Positions 53,263-62,290 of a stretch of 64,000 nucleotides of DNA are shown here, in pieces. The position numbers and the translations under genes were made by a program. The number at the start of each line of letters is the position of its first letter. The stretch's first letter is position 1. This DNA comes from CAYMSF01 sp964392985. GTDB lineage: Bacteria; Verrucomicrobiota; Lentisphaeria; Victivallales; Victivallaceae. The notes beneath the pieces were generated by a model. That model ran no database searches. It saw only the letters and a program-made list of their open reading frames with translations, and was not told the origin of the DNA. Where the stretch lies: contig CAYMSF010000019.1 in NCBI GenBank assembly GCA_964392985.1, positions 1-64,000 on the forward strand, given 5' to 3'.

Positions 53263-54003
53263 TCAATCAGCGAATGCAGCGTGAATACATTCAACGCATT
53301 GTTTTAACGCGGGAACAGGATTCTGCGCATCGCCTTCATATTCCAGAGTTACATAGCCGTCGAAATCAATTGATTTCAGAAAATCGGCGAGCCCTTTCAG
53401 ATTCAGGTTGCCAGTACCGACGACGACATCCTCGGGTTTGCCGGCCCGGTTGAAAATAAAATCTTTCAGATGGAGACCGTAAAGCCGTTTTTGATGTTTT
53501 TTAGCGATTTCGAGCGGGTCAAAGCCGCTATCGAGCATCCATGCCGTATCGAGGCACAACCCGACGCGGTTACTGCTCTTCTGTAACAGATTTTCTATCG
53601 CCCATGGTGCGCCCAACCGGTGATGTCTGCCGTGATTATGCAGTGCGAGTTTTTTGTTATACTCTTCCGCCAGTTTTTCTGCTACCGCAAGACCGGCGTC
53701 ATCGGCAAAATCAGCGGACAGCGTTGCAAAACCCGCCAATCTGGCAAATTCAAATGCCGGGCGCGCCAGCGCAACATCAGCACCGAAACCATGTACTCCG
53801 AAAGCGGAAATTGTGATTCCACCATCCTTGTAGGCTTTTAGTGTAGGGGCCGGATTATTGATATCGATATGCACGCCACAAATTTCGAGGTGATTCACAC
53901 CGCATTCGCGCAATGCGGTAATCAGTTGCGGCGCATGTTTGAATTCACGAAAACACCAGCTTTGAATTGCCAGTCGAGAAACTATTTTACTGCCAGTAGA
54001 CAT
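53263..54003 (-). CDS. Sugar phosphate isomerase/epimerase-like TIM barrel (xylose isomerase-like)
   Basis: About 246 aa from the second ATG at 54003, which has AAAGGAAG six bases upstream, whereas the ATG at 54009 lies directly against it. Motifs of the AP_endonuc_2 family: AIQSWCFREF, HLEICGVHID, KLALHNHGRHHRLG and VGLCLDTAWMLDSGF, then LHLKDF and DGYVTLEYEG; His, Glu and Asp residues for metal binding are present. It probably isomerises or epimerises a keto-sugar or inositol derivative. 18 bp separate it from the upstream dehydrogenase gene, with which it is co-transcribed. Confidence 0.85.
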   Translation of the reverse strand: MSTGSKIVSRLAIQSWCFREFKHAPQLITALRECGVNHLEICGVHIDINNPAPTLKAYKDGGITISAFGVHGFGADVALARPAFEFARLAGFATLSADFADDAGLAVAEKLAEEYNKKLALHNHGRHHRLGAPWAIENLLQKSSNRVGLCLDTAWMLDSGFDPLEIAKKHQKRLYGLHLKDFIFNRAGKPEDVVVGTGNLNLKGLADFLKSIDFDGYVTLEYEGDAQNPVPALKQCVECIHAAFAD

Positions 54004-54021
54004 AATCATCTTCCTTTATTG

Positions 54022-55038
54022 TTAAATTTTAGTCCAATCAAAAATCACCGTGGTATATTCATCCTTGCGATGCATCAAACCTTGATAAACATCCTGACAC
54101 TGCGCCGGAGAAACGAGATGAGTCAGCAGCGGCTTGATTTTTAATCTGCCGGACTGAATCAAATCCTTCAGAATATTACAATTCCTGGTCAAACTGTGTT
54201 TACAGCCACCTTCCGGACGGGTCGGATAACGCCATTCCAACGCACCTTTCACCGTAACACAGCCGTGATCCCACAAATGTGAATAATTAAGGAATTTAGT
54301 CAGATTACACTGGTATTCACCGCGCGGAGAACCTAGCAATACCAATTCACTGCGTGGTCCGCCAAGTTGCGGCGCCTGTGCCGCTACGGCCGGAACGCCA
54401 GTTGCTTCGACAATAACATTAGCTTTGACGCCGCCAGTCAGTGCGAGCAGTTGTTCGAGCACATCGCCACAGGCGGGGTTGATGGTTTCAGTAATGCCGC
54501 AGGCGCGGGCTTGTTCAAGGCGGTGTTGCGCTAAATCAATGCCGATTACTCTGGCTCCGGCCAATTGGTAAAGCTGCGCCGCCAGATTGCCGATTGCTCC
54601 CATCCCGTAAACGACAACTATATCGCCAAGTTCAGGCGGTGATACGCGCAGCGCGGTGATTGCCACTGCCGCCAGACGAATAAAGAGCAGTTCCGGCAGA
54701 TTGCCGGATTCCGGCAATTTTACGGTAACATTGTAATTTGAGTCTAAATCCACGTTAGAGATTTCACGGTGCGCAGTATATGCGACCACGATTTCGCCGA
54801 TTTCATAACCGGTTACGTCCGGTCCGATTGCGGTTACCTTGCCGACTGCGGCATAACCGAGATTAAACGGCAGTGGCGCCCAACTTTCCATCCCTTGATA
54901 AATGGCGAGCTCAGTTCCAGGGCTGACCAACGAATAGAGTGTTTTGATTTGGATTTGACGCGCTCCAGGCGGTTGTTGCGAAGTTGCCTGCAGTTTGGCT
55001 TGCAACGGCTCAGTAATAATGATAGCTTGACTGTTCAT
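54022..55038 (-). CDS. Zinc-binding-type alcohol dehydrogenase (MDR superfamily)
   Basis: About 338 aa from the ATG at 55038, chosen because AAGGATGG lies just upstream; the ATG at 55047 has no site. GroES-like N-terminal domain with TLYSLVSPGTELAIYQG and the Rossmann domain VVYGMGAIGNLAAQLYQLAG, DLAQHRLEQAR. The catalytic zinc ligands (Cys ~40, His ~60) of classic ADH are not clearly present in the usual arrangement, so it may act as a sugar oxidoreductase of the family seen with inositol- or uronate-type catabolism. It heads the pair with the isomerase-like gene and is divergent from the AraC gene. Confidence 0.8.
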   Translation of the reverse strand: MNSQAIIITEPLQAKLQATSQQPPGARQIQIKTLYSLVSPGTELAIYQGMESWAPLPFNLGYAAVGKVTAIGPDVTGYEIGEIVVAYTAHREISNVDLDSNYNVTVKLPESGNLPELLFIRLAAVAITALRVSPPELGDIVVVYGMGAIGNLAAQLYQLAGARVIGIDLAQHRLEQARACGITETINPACGDVLEQLLALTGGVKANVIVEATGVPAVAAQAPQLGGPRSELVLLGSPRGEYQCNLTKFLNYSHLWDHGCVTVKGALEWRYPTRPEGGCKHSLTRNCNILKDLIQSGRLKIKPLLTHLVSPAQCQDVYQGLMHRKDEYTTVIFDWTKI

Positions 55039-55105
55039 GTTGTCCATCCTTGTAATAATCAGGGTTTATAATATATTATAGCTTTATTCCGCATAATATC
55101 TTTAG

Positions 55106-55135
55106 CTGAAATTATCAAAATTTATCTGAAATTAT
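55106..55135. promoter_or_regulatory. AraC-type direct repeat operator
   Basis: CTGAAATTAT occurs at 55106-55115 and again at 55126-55135, exactly 20 bp apart (two helical turns), as in AraC I1/I2 sites. The second copy overlaps the AraC start codon (55134), suggesting autoregulation and control of the divergent dehydrogenase-isomerase pair. Confidence 0.6.
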
Positions 55136-56027
55136 GATTTTAAATGAATTATCACCGCATGTACGCAATATCAAAATAAATGTTTCTCGCGGACTTACTC
55201 CGGCATTTATTGATCCTGAACATGTCTTCACTTACCTGAAATCCGGTCATGGTTTTTTCAATATGGCAGATATGCAGTATGCGGTTCAACCCGGCGATAT
55301 GATAATTATACCGCCATATCTTTTGCACATTATTAACTGTGCTAAAAATGAACCGCTGCTGCAATATGTCATTCATTTTGACTTGCGCTTTGACCCGGAA
55401 ACCCCTGTCGCATTGACGCGCAAAGATGGAATGAGTTATAATCGGTCTGCTGAATGTTGCGGCAACTTATTTACGGACGTTCCCGCCGTGGTTTCAATTC
55501 CAGCGCCGGAGCGCCGCCGGGTTGAAGAAATTTTCCGCAGAATGGAGGATGAGGCTAAACTTAAGACGGCATATTATGAATTACCGTTAAAGGCCGGTAT
55601 GCTGGAACTTTTGACAATTTTTTTCCGGAACAGCCAGTTAAACAACACGCCGCCGCGTTGTGCCGGCGGAAAAACCTGGTTGAATCTGGAACGGGCGCTG
55701 CAATACATTCAAGCCCATTATCACGAACCGCTGGAGTTGGCGGCAGTCAGTCGGGAAGCGGGAGTGTCACTCAATTACCTCTGCCGGATATTCAAAGATT
55801 ATACCAGCACTTCGATCCACCAGTATATCAATGCAGTACGCATCGTCGAAGCTAAACGCCGTATTGCTGCAACTGACTGCGGTTTTAAAGTAATTGCGGC
55901 GGAATGCGGTTTTTCCAGTGTACATCTGTTCAGCCGGATTTTTAAGTCTGTTTCCGGTCAGACACCGTCGGAATACCGGAATAAAATCCACGCACCGGAA
56001 CAGAAACCGAAATCAATCGCTTTGTAA
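55134..56027 (+). CDS. AraC-family transcriptional regulator
   Basis: 297 aa, full length. N-terminal cupin sensor (residues ~1-110: LKSGHGFFNMADMQYAVQPG, then IIPPYLLHII) and two HTH motifs: LAAVSREAGVSLNYLCRIFK and VIAAECGFSSVHLFSRIFKS, ending SGQTPSEYRN. It is divergent from the dehydrogenase-isomerase pair and likely activates them by the repeat at 55106-55135. The inducer is not known, probably a sugar or sugar acid. Confidence 0.92.
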   Translation: MILNELSPHVRNIKINVSRGLTPAFIDPEHVFTYLKSGHGFFNMADMQYAVQPGDMIIIPPYLLHIINCAKNEPLLQYVIHFDLRFDPETPVALTRKDGMSYNRSAECCGNLFTDVPAVVSIPAPERRRVEEIFRRMEDEAKLKTAYYELPLKAGMLELLTIFFRNSQLNNTPPRCAGGKTWLNLERALQYIQAHYHEPLELAAVSREAGVSLNYLCRIFKDYTSTSIHQYINAVRIVEAKRRIAATDCGFKVIAAECGFSSVHLFSRIFKSVSGQTPSEYRNKIHAPEQKPKSIAL

Positions 56028-56118
56028 TAGTTGTCGTCGGGGCTGACTGGACAAGCTAGCTGTACGTCATACAGGCAATACGACCTATATGACCTGATGG
56101 TTCTGGATGTCCAATTAC

Positions 56119-56152
56119 AAAAAAAGATACTTCAGGCGAACCTGAAGTATCT
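56119..56152 (-). terminator. Rho-independent terminator of the triple QueG-like gene
   Basis: On the minus strand AGATACTTCAGG and CCTGAAGTATCT form a perfect 12-bp stem with a four-base TTCG loop, followed by seven T. It lies ~60 bp downstream of the stop of the gene at 56211. Confidence 0.9.
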
Positions 56153-56210
56153 AAAAGTAATCAACACAACATATTTCACTGCCTTGCTGAGAGTGACTCA
56201 GGCGGTGAAA

Positions 56211-58583
56211 TTACTTGGTTTTTTTGTTTGCTGCCGGACAATGTCTCAGGCACGGTTCCAGAATACAAGTACGGCATTTCATGACCGGATCTTTTTGACT
56301 GCAAGCATTGGCAAGATTTTCAATCGTAATTTCGCCTTTAGGAATTTTCGGATTGGTGGTGCTGCCGATCATCGCCGGACCTTCATCCGGATGCAGACTG
56401 TAACGTTTTGCCCAGTCACAACGATACCGCGGAATAATCGGATAATCAACCGTAACTCCGGCAACATTAATTTTAACACTTTTGCCCTTGATTGCTGACA
56501 TCGGACATTTTTCCGTGCAAATTTTACATTTGCCGCAGACTTTAGCCGGTTTTGACGGCTGATCATAATCCAGTACAGCATCAGTAACGATACAAATCCG
56601 GCGTTGATGCGCTCCATGTTCAGGCGTTAACAAAGCGCCGCTGGTACCAATTTCGCCCATTCCGGCGGCAACTGCTTCCAAAGCGCTGCATCTCATATCC
56701 GGCAACGGACCGCGCGGCGAGTCGGTATATGAACCGGCGCCGAGCAGATTTTGTGTCATTATTGACTTGTAGCCCATTTTATCGAGGTAGGTGACCAGTT
56801 CAAAGGCGGCAAAAACCAGTTCAAACGCAGTTTGGAATTGATGGTAATTGTAGCAACCGATCTGTTGGCTCTTTTCCAGTCCGGAATTGCGGATGAGTTC
56901 ATCCGGATAGTGCATACCGAGAACGATAACCGATTTTGCGCCTTTAACGAAGTCTTTCGGTTTGCGGATTTTCAAATCCTCGTCAATAATTTGCGGTATG
57001 TATTTGCCGTGATAACTCAATTTAGCATTACTGTCAATGATTCTTTTTGATAGTTCTTTTTCATCAACAATTTTCTTCAATTGGTCGGCAACCGGGTCAA
57101 GGAGTGCCGCCGGAGCTACGCCGAACATACTGACCAGATTACTTTCCGCCAGCACTTCCAGTTTGCGACGTAACTGTTTACCGGAAAGCTTTTTCAACTT
57201 GTCGGTTTCCATTTTGCCGGAAATACGGTTGGATGAATCCACCGGGGCGCTCGTGGTAATAACACCGACCATTTGATTGATACCGAATTCAGGTGTGACA
57301 AAAACGCCTTTTTCGATTTTGCCGAGGTCAGTCATGGCGGCTAATTCATCAGCGCGACTGTCTTTCGCCGGGGATCCGGTAATCGCAACCGCACTGTAAC
57401 CATAATCTTCAATCATTCGAACAAGGCGTATCAGATTCCGTTGCATTTTTTGATGCGCAGCATGATCATAAGGCTGCTCGCATTTCTGTACTAATTTCGT
57501 CTGTTTGGCTTCGGGAGGAACCTGGAAGGCAAAAGCAAATACGGTCTTTACGCCGGGAGCTTCTTTTACCGCGAACTTGCCGGCTTTCGTATTTGTTTTC
57601 AACGGTGCCACCGCCACCAGATCAATGCCTAGTTCAACGGCACGGGCGGTAATGTCATCACGCATCTTGCGCAATGTCGGCATCGTATCCGGATAACGCT
57701 GATTGATGCGGTTCTGAGCAATCATGCGGTCGCGACCAAAACTTTTCTTGTCGGTGCGTAAATGTGGCGGAATACAGACTTTCTGACAGACGCCACGTTC
57801 ATGCCCACGTATACCGGCGCTATGCAGTTCATCTAAAATAACTTTCTCATCAATGTGTTTTCCGGCCTTCTTCAATGTATCTGAATTCAGGTCCAGGTTG
57901 AAATGTTCCGCCCAGGCGCAACGCCAGATATTTTTATTGGAATACTTATAGGTCTTGCCGCCAATTTCGACCACGTGCGGTTTCATCGAATTAAAATCGG
58001 TTTTCATGGCGCGGGAAGGACAATGCTTGATACATTCGCCGCACATATCGCAAAGGCGCGGACCATCATACATCGGAGTCGGCACCAGTTGCGCATCGGT
58101 AACAATGGAGATGAAACGGCAGCGACTGCCAAATTCAGGAGTAATCGTCAAACCCGACCAGCCGATTTCTCCCAAGCCTGCAGCAACTGCGGCATGCATG
58201 TGGGATAAATCAGGAGCAAACAGACTCGGAATGCCTTCATATTGACGGTAACGCCAGATATTGGAACTGACCACGGCTATCGCTTGATGGCTATGATCGT
58301 TCAACAACCTGACGACCCGGTAGGCGGCACGATCAAGCAACGAATTATGGTCCAACCAACCGCCGGGACTGTGATCTTGCGGTTCTGGTTCACCGCCCAT
58401 TTCGGTCCAGGTGTCGGTGATATGAATCGCCGCGACAATTACTGTCTTCGACTCTGGCAGAATCGCCTTGGGGCTGATCAGATAAGGTGCTTTGTCCCAG
58501 CGCTCAACCGGTCCGAAGCCAACCAGATCCATACCGTAATTCAACATTTCCGCTTTTACTTTTTCTGTTAATACCCGGTTCAT
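56211..58583 (-). CDS. Triple-module QueG-like iron-sulfur protein
   Basis: 790 aa with three QueG-like repeats. Module 1 (1-300): YGMDLVGFGPVERWDKAPY, AAGLGEIGWSGLTITPEFG (about 135-152), ferredoxin Cys178/181/184/188. Module 2 (309-450): ELGIDLVAVAPL ... IEKGVFVTPEFGINQMVGV, without any cluster. Module 3 (470-790): NLVSMFGVAP, AAGMGEIGTSGALLTPEHG, ferredoxin Cys683/686/689/693 and a final CRTCILEPCLRHCP. No signal peptide. Such fusions suggest an internal electron path or multiple corrinoid domains, the middle one degenerate in redox function. Start at ATG 58583; two IclR-type operators lie upstream, and an IclR gene follows upstream in the same direction. Confidence 0.85.
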   Translation of the reverse strand: MNRVLTEKVKAEMLNYGMDLVGFGPVERWDKAPYLISPKAILPESKTVIVAAIHITDTWTEMGGEPEPQDHSPGGWLDHNSLLDRAAYRVVRLLNDHSHQAIAVVSSNIWRYRQYEGIPSLFAPDLSHMHAAVAAGLGEIGWSGLTITPEFGSRCRFISIVTDAQLVPTPMYDGPRLCDMCGECIKHCPSRAMKTDFNSMKPHVVEIGGKTYKYSNKNIWRCAWAEHFNLDLNSDTLKKAGKHIDEKVILDELHSAGIRGHERGVCQKVCIPPHLRTDKKSFGRDRMIAQNRINQRYPDTMPTLRKMRDDITARAVELGIDLVAVAPLKTNTKAGKFAVKEAPGVKTVFAFAFQVPPEAKQTKLVQKCEQPYDHAAHQKMQRNLIRLVRMIEDYGYSAVAITGSPAKDSRADELAAMTDLGKIEKGVFVTPEFGINQMVGVITTSAPVDSSNRISGKMETDKLKKLSGKQLRRKLEVLAESNLVSMFGVAPAALLDPVADQLKKIVDEKELSKRIIDSNAKLSYHGKYIPQIIDEDLKIRKPKDFVKGAKSVIVLGMHYPDELIRNSGLEKSQQIGCYNYHQFQTAFELVFAAFELVTYLDKMGYKSIMTQNLLGAGSYTDSPRGPLPDMRCSALEAVAAGMGEIGTSGALLTPEHGAHQRRICIVTDAVLDYDQPSKPAKVCGKCKICTEKCPMSAIKGKSVKINVAGVTVDYPIIPRYRCDWAKRYSLHPDEGPAMIGSTTNPKIPKGEITIENLANACSQKDPVMKCRTCILEPCLRHCPAANKKTK

Positions 58584-58644
58584 CTTTTTTCTCCGTTGTT
58601 TAGGGAGCCATTAAAAAATACAAGAGTTACTTTTTTAAATAATC

Positions 58645-58661
58645 TTTCCATATTATGGAAA
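58645..58661. promoter_or_regulatory. IclR-type operator, proximal copy
   Basis: TTTCCATA-T-TATGGAAA, a perfect 17-bp palindrome, 62 bp upstream of the triple QueG-like gene. Identical core to the copy at 58743-58761. Confidence 0.65.
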
Positions 58662-58742
58662 ATGCAAATTAATAAATTTACGTTTATAATTATAACTGAG
58701 GTGACAGTCATTGTCAATTAAAACTATTTAAAAACCTGTAAA

Positions 58743-58761
58743 TTTTCCATATTATGGAAAA
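58743..58761. promoter_or_regulatory. IclR-type operator, distal copy
   Basis: TTTTCCATA-T-TATGGAAAA, a perfect 19-bp palindrome containing the same 17-bp core; centres of the two copies are 99 bp apart. It lies 15 bp after the IclR stop. Confidence 0.65.
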
Positions 58762-58776
58762 TAGCCATTATAACAG

Positions 58777-59529
58777 TTATTCATTATACTGTAATTCGGC
58801 TATTTCCATAACGGCTTGACGCAAAACGGTAAGAATTTTTTCCTTTAACTGCTGACCGCATCTGAACGCCGGCGAATAGCAACCGATTGCACCCAGGAGA
58901 TGTTTACGGCTGTCTATCACCGGCATGGCAAATGAATTTACCCGGTTAGGATTAGGGTAAATGAGGCACTGGCGTTCTTTTCTGATTTTTACGATGTCGC
59001 GTTCATATCCCGGCCAGTTTTTTTCCGGTGGTCCATTGTTCTTAACAATGAGCTGGTAATCTTCGGGAGTGGCAAAAGCGGTCAATACCCGACCAGTGGG
59101 TTGTTCATAAATACTGGTGGTTTCAACGACCTGCTGGTCAATGCGAATCACCTGCAGCGCCGGTTCGGTACGAATCAACACGACCCGTTTGCCGCCATGC
59201 AAAGTTACGAAAACCATCGCCTCATTAATTTCAGCGGTATAACGCTCCATTATTATTGAAAGATTTTCCTTGAAGAGGTTGTTTTCGACTTGATTGAGCA
59301 GTCCGAGGCGACGGCTTTTCGGTCCGGCAATATAACGACCGGCGGTATTCTGAGCCACATACCCGCAAACTGACATCGTTTTAAGCAAATTATGTGCGGT
59401 ATTGGGTGGTAATCCGAACCTGGCGGCGAGAACACCTAATTCAATCCCGCGCATTTCCTGATCTTCAAAAACGAGCAGGGAAAGGAGATCGAGCGCTTTT
59501 TTTACCGATTTTACCGGAACCTCTGCCAC
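58777..59529 (-). CDS. IclR-family transcriptional regulator
   Basis: 250 aa. The winged HTH (ELGVLAARFGLPPNTAHNLL) is followed by the IclR effector domain (~75-250): VFVTLHGGKRVVLIRTEP, YEQPTGRVLTAFATP, and VNSFAMPVIDSRKHLLGAIG. It lies directly upstream of the triple QueG-like gene on the same strand, with the two TTTCCATA palindromes in between, so it likely controls that gene. It is a second, diverged IclR regulator in the block (the other is at 50347). Confidence 0.93.
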   Translation of the reverse strand: MAEVPVKSVKKALDLLSLLVFEDQEMRGIELGVLAARFGLPPNTAHNLLKTMSVCGYVAQNTAGRYIAGPKSRRLGLLNQVENNLFKENLSIIMERYTAEINEAMVFVTLHGGKRVVLIRTEPALQVIRIDQQVVETTSIYEQPTGRVLTAFATPEDYQLIVKNNGPPEKNWPGYERDIVKIRKERQCLIYPNPNRVNSFAMPVIDSRKHLLGAIGCYSPAFRCGQQLKEKILTVLRQAVMEIAELQYNE

Positions 59530-59610
59530 AATATTTCCTGTTATTGAATATGATTGCCGAACAACATACCTGTTATTAAGTCTACGAATGTAAGATTTAC
59601 CGCTGCCGGA

Positions 59611-60027
59611 TTATTTCCAAATCATAACGAGCGTTCCGGCAGTTATCAAACCGCCGGCAAGCATAGTTTTAAAAGTCAACTGTTCACCCAGAATAATAAA
59701 AGACAACAGCAAAGTAAGTACAATACTGCATTTGTCTATCGGGGCTACTTTAGAAACGTCACCCAGGGAAATTGCTTTGTAATAGAACAACCATGACAAA
59801 CCGGTGGCCAAACCGGACAAGAGCAAAAAAGTCCAGTTGGTTTTATTCAATTTGCTGATTCCGGCATGACCGCCTTGAGCAAAAACTATACCCCATGCCA
59901 GTAAAATAACTACGACAGTCCGGATTGCCGTGGCGAGATTGGAATCAACGCCTTTGATGCCGATTTTGGCTAAAATAGCAGTGAGGGCGGCAAACAACGC
60001 CGACAATAATGCAAATAACTGCCACAT
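59611..60027 (-). CDS. Half-size EamA/DMT-type transporter
   Basis: 138 aa with about five hydrophobic helices: WQLFALLSALFAALTAILAK, LATAIRTVVVILLAWGIVFA, WTFLLLSGLATGLSWLFYYK, VAPIDKCSIVLTLLLSFIIL and MLAGGLITAGTLVMIWK. It corresponds to a single EamA repeat, as in the small family-4/5 proteins, so it would work as a homo- or heterodimer. AAAGG precedes the ATG. Substrate unknown; exporters of amino acids, sugars or nucleotides occur in this superfamily. It is 81 bp from the IclR start. Confidence 0.85.
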   Translation of the reverse strand: MWQLFALLSALFAALTAILAKIGIKGVDSNLATAIRTVVVILLAWGIVFAQGGHAGISKLNKTNWTFLLLSGLATGLSWLFYYKAISLGDVSKVAPIDKCSIVLTLLLSFIILGEQLTFKTMLAGGLITAGTLVMIWK

Positions 60028-60274
60028 AATTTACCTTTCGGAACCCGGACAAATTGACACTAAATAGACATCACGTAACAATATACTATTAAATTCGGCA
60101 AATAAAAACAGGACAATTCATCTCCGTTGTAATTTTGCCGGCTGGATTTGCTTTTTGCGATAAAATTTATTTTTTTTAGATATTTTTGTTTATTTTTCCG
60201 GAAAATATACTATAATATAGACACGACTTAAGTGAATTGGAGTTTCCTGGCGTCTCACATTTAACAGGGTTATC

Positions 60275-60529
60275 ATGACGGCTAAATATCAGTTTCGCAG
60301 AAGCGATGAGCCAAAATTACGTTTTCTGATTTGCCCGCAATGCGGCGAATCTTTAACTTCGACGGATATCGAAATATATCCGGCGTGCCCCTATTGTGAT
60401 GTAATCCTTGAACGCAATCAAGAGTTGGAGGATTTTATTCTTCAACCACTTGTTGAACGCTGGGCAAGTCAGTATTCACCGATGACCGGTCGCAATCTTC
60501 CGCAACGCTTCCGCGGTTTTTCCGGTTAA
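60275..60529 (+). CDS. Small zinc-ribbon protein
   Basis: 84 aa. Two CXXC pairs (ICPQCGESL, near residues 20-25; ACPYCDVIL, near 38-43) make a compact zinc ribbon, followed by an acidic helix (ERNQELEDFILQPLVERWAS) and an Arg-rich tail. A TATAAT-like box (TATAATATAG, 60210-60219) lies upstream. No family recognised; may bind nucleic acid or a protein partner. It converges on the K+ channel gene with 17 bp between stops. Confidence 0.65.
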   Translation: MTAKYQFRRSDEPKLRFLICPQCGESLTSTDIEIYPACPYCDVILERNQELEDFILQPLVERWASQYSPMTGRNLPQRFRGFSG

Positions 60530-60546
60530 AAACAAATTCAAAGTTT

Positions 60547-61401
60547 TCAATTGCGATGTTTATCATTATGATGAAACCTGCCACCGCAATGCGGGCAATT
60601 AATTTCACCGCCGGATTTGATTTGCTCCTGTTTGCGGCGTTGAATTGACTCAATGAATCCGGAACTGATGATACCGGCAGGGAGAGCGAACATTCCAATT
60701 CCGCTGATGGCAATTATTGAAGCAACCACCTTGCCCAGTGGAGTAATCGGATAGATATCACCATAACCGACAGTAGTCAATGCCGTGACTGCCCACCACA
60801 TTGAAGCAGGAATGCTGGAAAAAGCCTCAGGTTGCGCGGCATTCTCAATGAAATACAGCAGGCAGGCGGAAAATAACAGCAGAACCGCCATCATGACCAG
60901 TGACAGCACAATTTCTTCCCGTTTATCAGTAAAGACATAGCGGATTAATTTTAGCGAAGCATTGTAACGTCCGAATTTAAGCAAACGGAACACCCGGAAC
61001 AGTCGTAATGCCCGGAGAAAACGTAAATCAAGTTTAATTGGAAGGTAAAATGGTAGAATTGCCAGCAAATCCAGGATTGCCAGCGGTGTGAAGATGAATT
61101 TAATCCGCCCGAATAACCCGGATTTACTGTATTGCTCACTTGCGGTGCAACTCCAGACCCGGAGTGAGTATTCCACCGTAAAAATGCAAATTGAAATAAT
61201 ATCAAAAATTTCAAAAAATGGTCCCCAGTGTTTGTGGACAACAGCGACAGTGTCAAGCACCAGCACCACAATATTCATGGCAATCAGCGACAGGATAAAA
61301 ACCTCAAAGCGATACCCGGCCTGATCCGGTTTGTCGGGCTGGTCGGTTCTGCCGCCGTTTAATATTTCCCAGGTACGTTTTTGAATTGCGGAATATGACA
61401 T
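60547..61401 (-). CDS. Voltage-gated-type potassium channel (Kv/ion transporter family)
   Basis: About 284 aa from the ATG at 61401 (a TTG at 61422 is less likely). Six TM segments: S1 (FEVFILSLIAMNIVVLVLD), S2-S3, the arginine-rich S4 (DLRFLRALRLFRVFRLLKF), S5 (IVLSLVMMAVLLLFSACLLY), the pore helix with the selectivity filter TTVGYGDIYP and S6 (VVASIIAISGIGMFALPAGI). The cytoplasmic tail has a CPHCGGRFHHNDKH zinc-like end. A KvAP-like voltage sensor is present. Inner membrane; function is K+ conductance, physiological role unknown. Confidence 0.92.
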   Translation of the reverse strand: MSYSAIQKRTWEILNGGRTDQPDKPDQAGYRFEVFILSLIAMNIVVLVLDTVAVVHKHWGPFFEIFDIISICIFTVEYSLRVWSCTASEQYSKSGLFGRIKFIFTPLAILDLLAILPFYLPIKLDLRFLRALRLFRVFRLLKFGRYNASLKLIRYVFTDKREEIVLSLVMMAVLLLFSACLLYFIENAAQPEAFSSIPASMWWAVTALTTVGYGDIYPITPLGKVVASIIAISGIGMFALPAGIISSGFIESIQRRKQEQIKSGGEINCPHCGGRFHHNDKHRN

Positions 61402-61441
61402 GATGTTACCATTTTGCAGCAACGTCCGGAATACCAGACTT

Positions 61442-62212
61442 TTATTTTTCCAAAATCAGCCGGGCATATTCTTCATAGATGTGCCAGTTTACATTAGACA
61501 TTTTCGGGAATGCGCTCAACTCCTTAGAGGGCAGATATCTGGAATAGTTATATCTGGCGAGAAGGATAGTCCAGTTGGCGCTATTGTCAAACTTATCGCC
61601 GTAAACGGTAAGCTCTTTAACTGGAATCGCCATTTCCAAAGTCCAGGTGGTATCTCTGTCCTGCCATTTATTTAAAGTGCCGCCAACGGTAGCGGCAGTC
61701 ATGAATGCATCCGGTTTATATTTATTGGCATCCGGCAATCCAACCCAACTGCGCGATGGATAAAACAGCCATGTTTTCAGATTATTGCAACTGCCATATA
61801 ATTCCCAGTAATAAGAAACCTGCTCCGGCTTGAGAAAAACTTCGAGCAAGTCGCCGGTAGAGTATAACATCTCTTGATCATTTTTGCCGAAATTAACGAC
61901 ATCGGAGTCTTCAAAAACAGCGCCGACGTAAAGATAATTATCATCCCAAAGCAGTTTAACCTTGCAACCTTCGCGCAGGCTGTCGCCAATGGTTTTCTGT
62001 ATTGATTCAGGCATCGTTGAATATGCCTTAAAGGGTAATTCCAGTGAATAAACTTTGGCATTATTCCATTCCGGTTCATCCATACTGCCATCAATTTTGA
62101 CCGGGACGGATGTGTACTTGGCAACGACATCCGGTTTAGCAATGCCAGTTTCCGCCATCACACCGATACTAAATAATCCAATAATCAATCCAAGAATAAT
62201 GTTTCTGCTCAT
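61442..62212 (-). CDS. Exported CBM9-like carbohydrate-binding protein
   Basis: 256 aa. Signal peptide (IILGLIIGLFSIGVMA, cleavage near MAE-TG), then a family 9-like carbohydrate-binding domain: VPVKIDGSMDEPEWNNAKVY, VKLLWDDNYLYVGAVFEDSD, LLEVFLKPEQVSYYWELYGS and WTLEMAIPVKELTVYG. Domain fills the protein, without an attached enzyme. AAGGGC precedes the ATG. It probably binds oligosaccharides at the cell surface or in the periplasm. It is 40 bp from the channel gene and 78 bp from the DUF3999 gene, all on the minus strand. Confidence 0.82.
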   Translation of the reverse strand: MSRNIILGLIIGLFSIGVMAETGIAKPDVVAKYTSVPVKIDGSMDEPEWNNAKVYSLELPFKAYSTMPESIQKTIGDSLREGCKVKLLWDDNYLYVGAVFEDSDVVNFGKNDQEMLYSTGDLLEVFLKPEQVSYYWELYGSCNNLKTWLFYPSRSWVGLPDANKYKPDAFMTAATVGGTLNKWQDRDTTWTLEMAIPVKELTVYGDKFDNSANWTILLARYNYSRYLPSKELSAFPKMSNVNWHIYEEYARLILEK

Positions 62213-62290
62213 GTTGAAGCCCTTTTGTATGGTTTTAATTTTAGGAAATCTATCACGGCGAACATAAAAAGCAAGCGCTTGATTACCATT

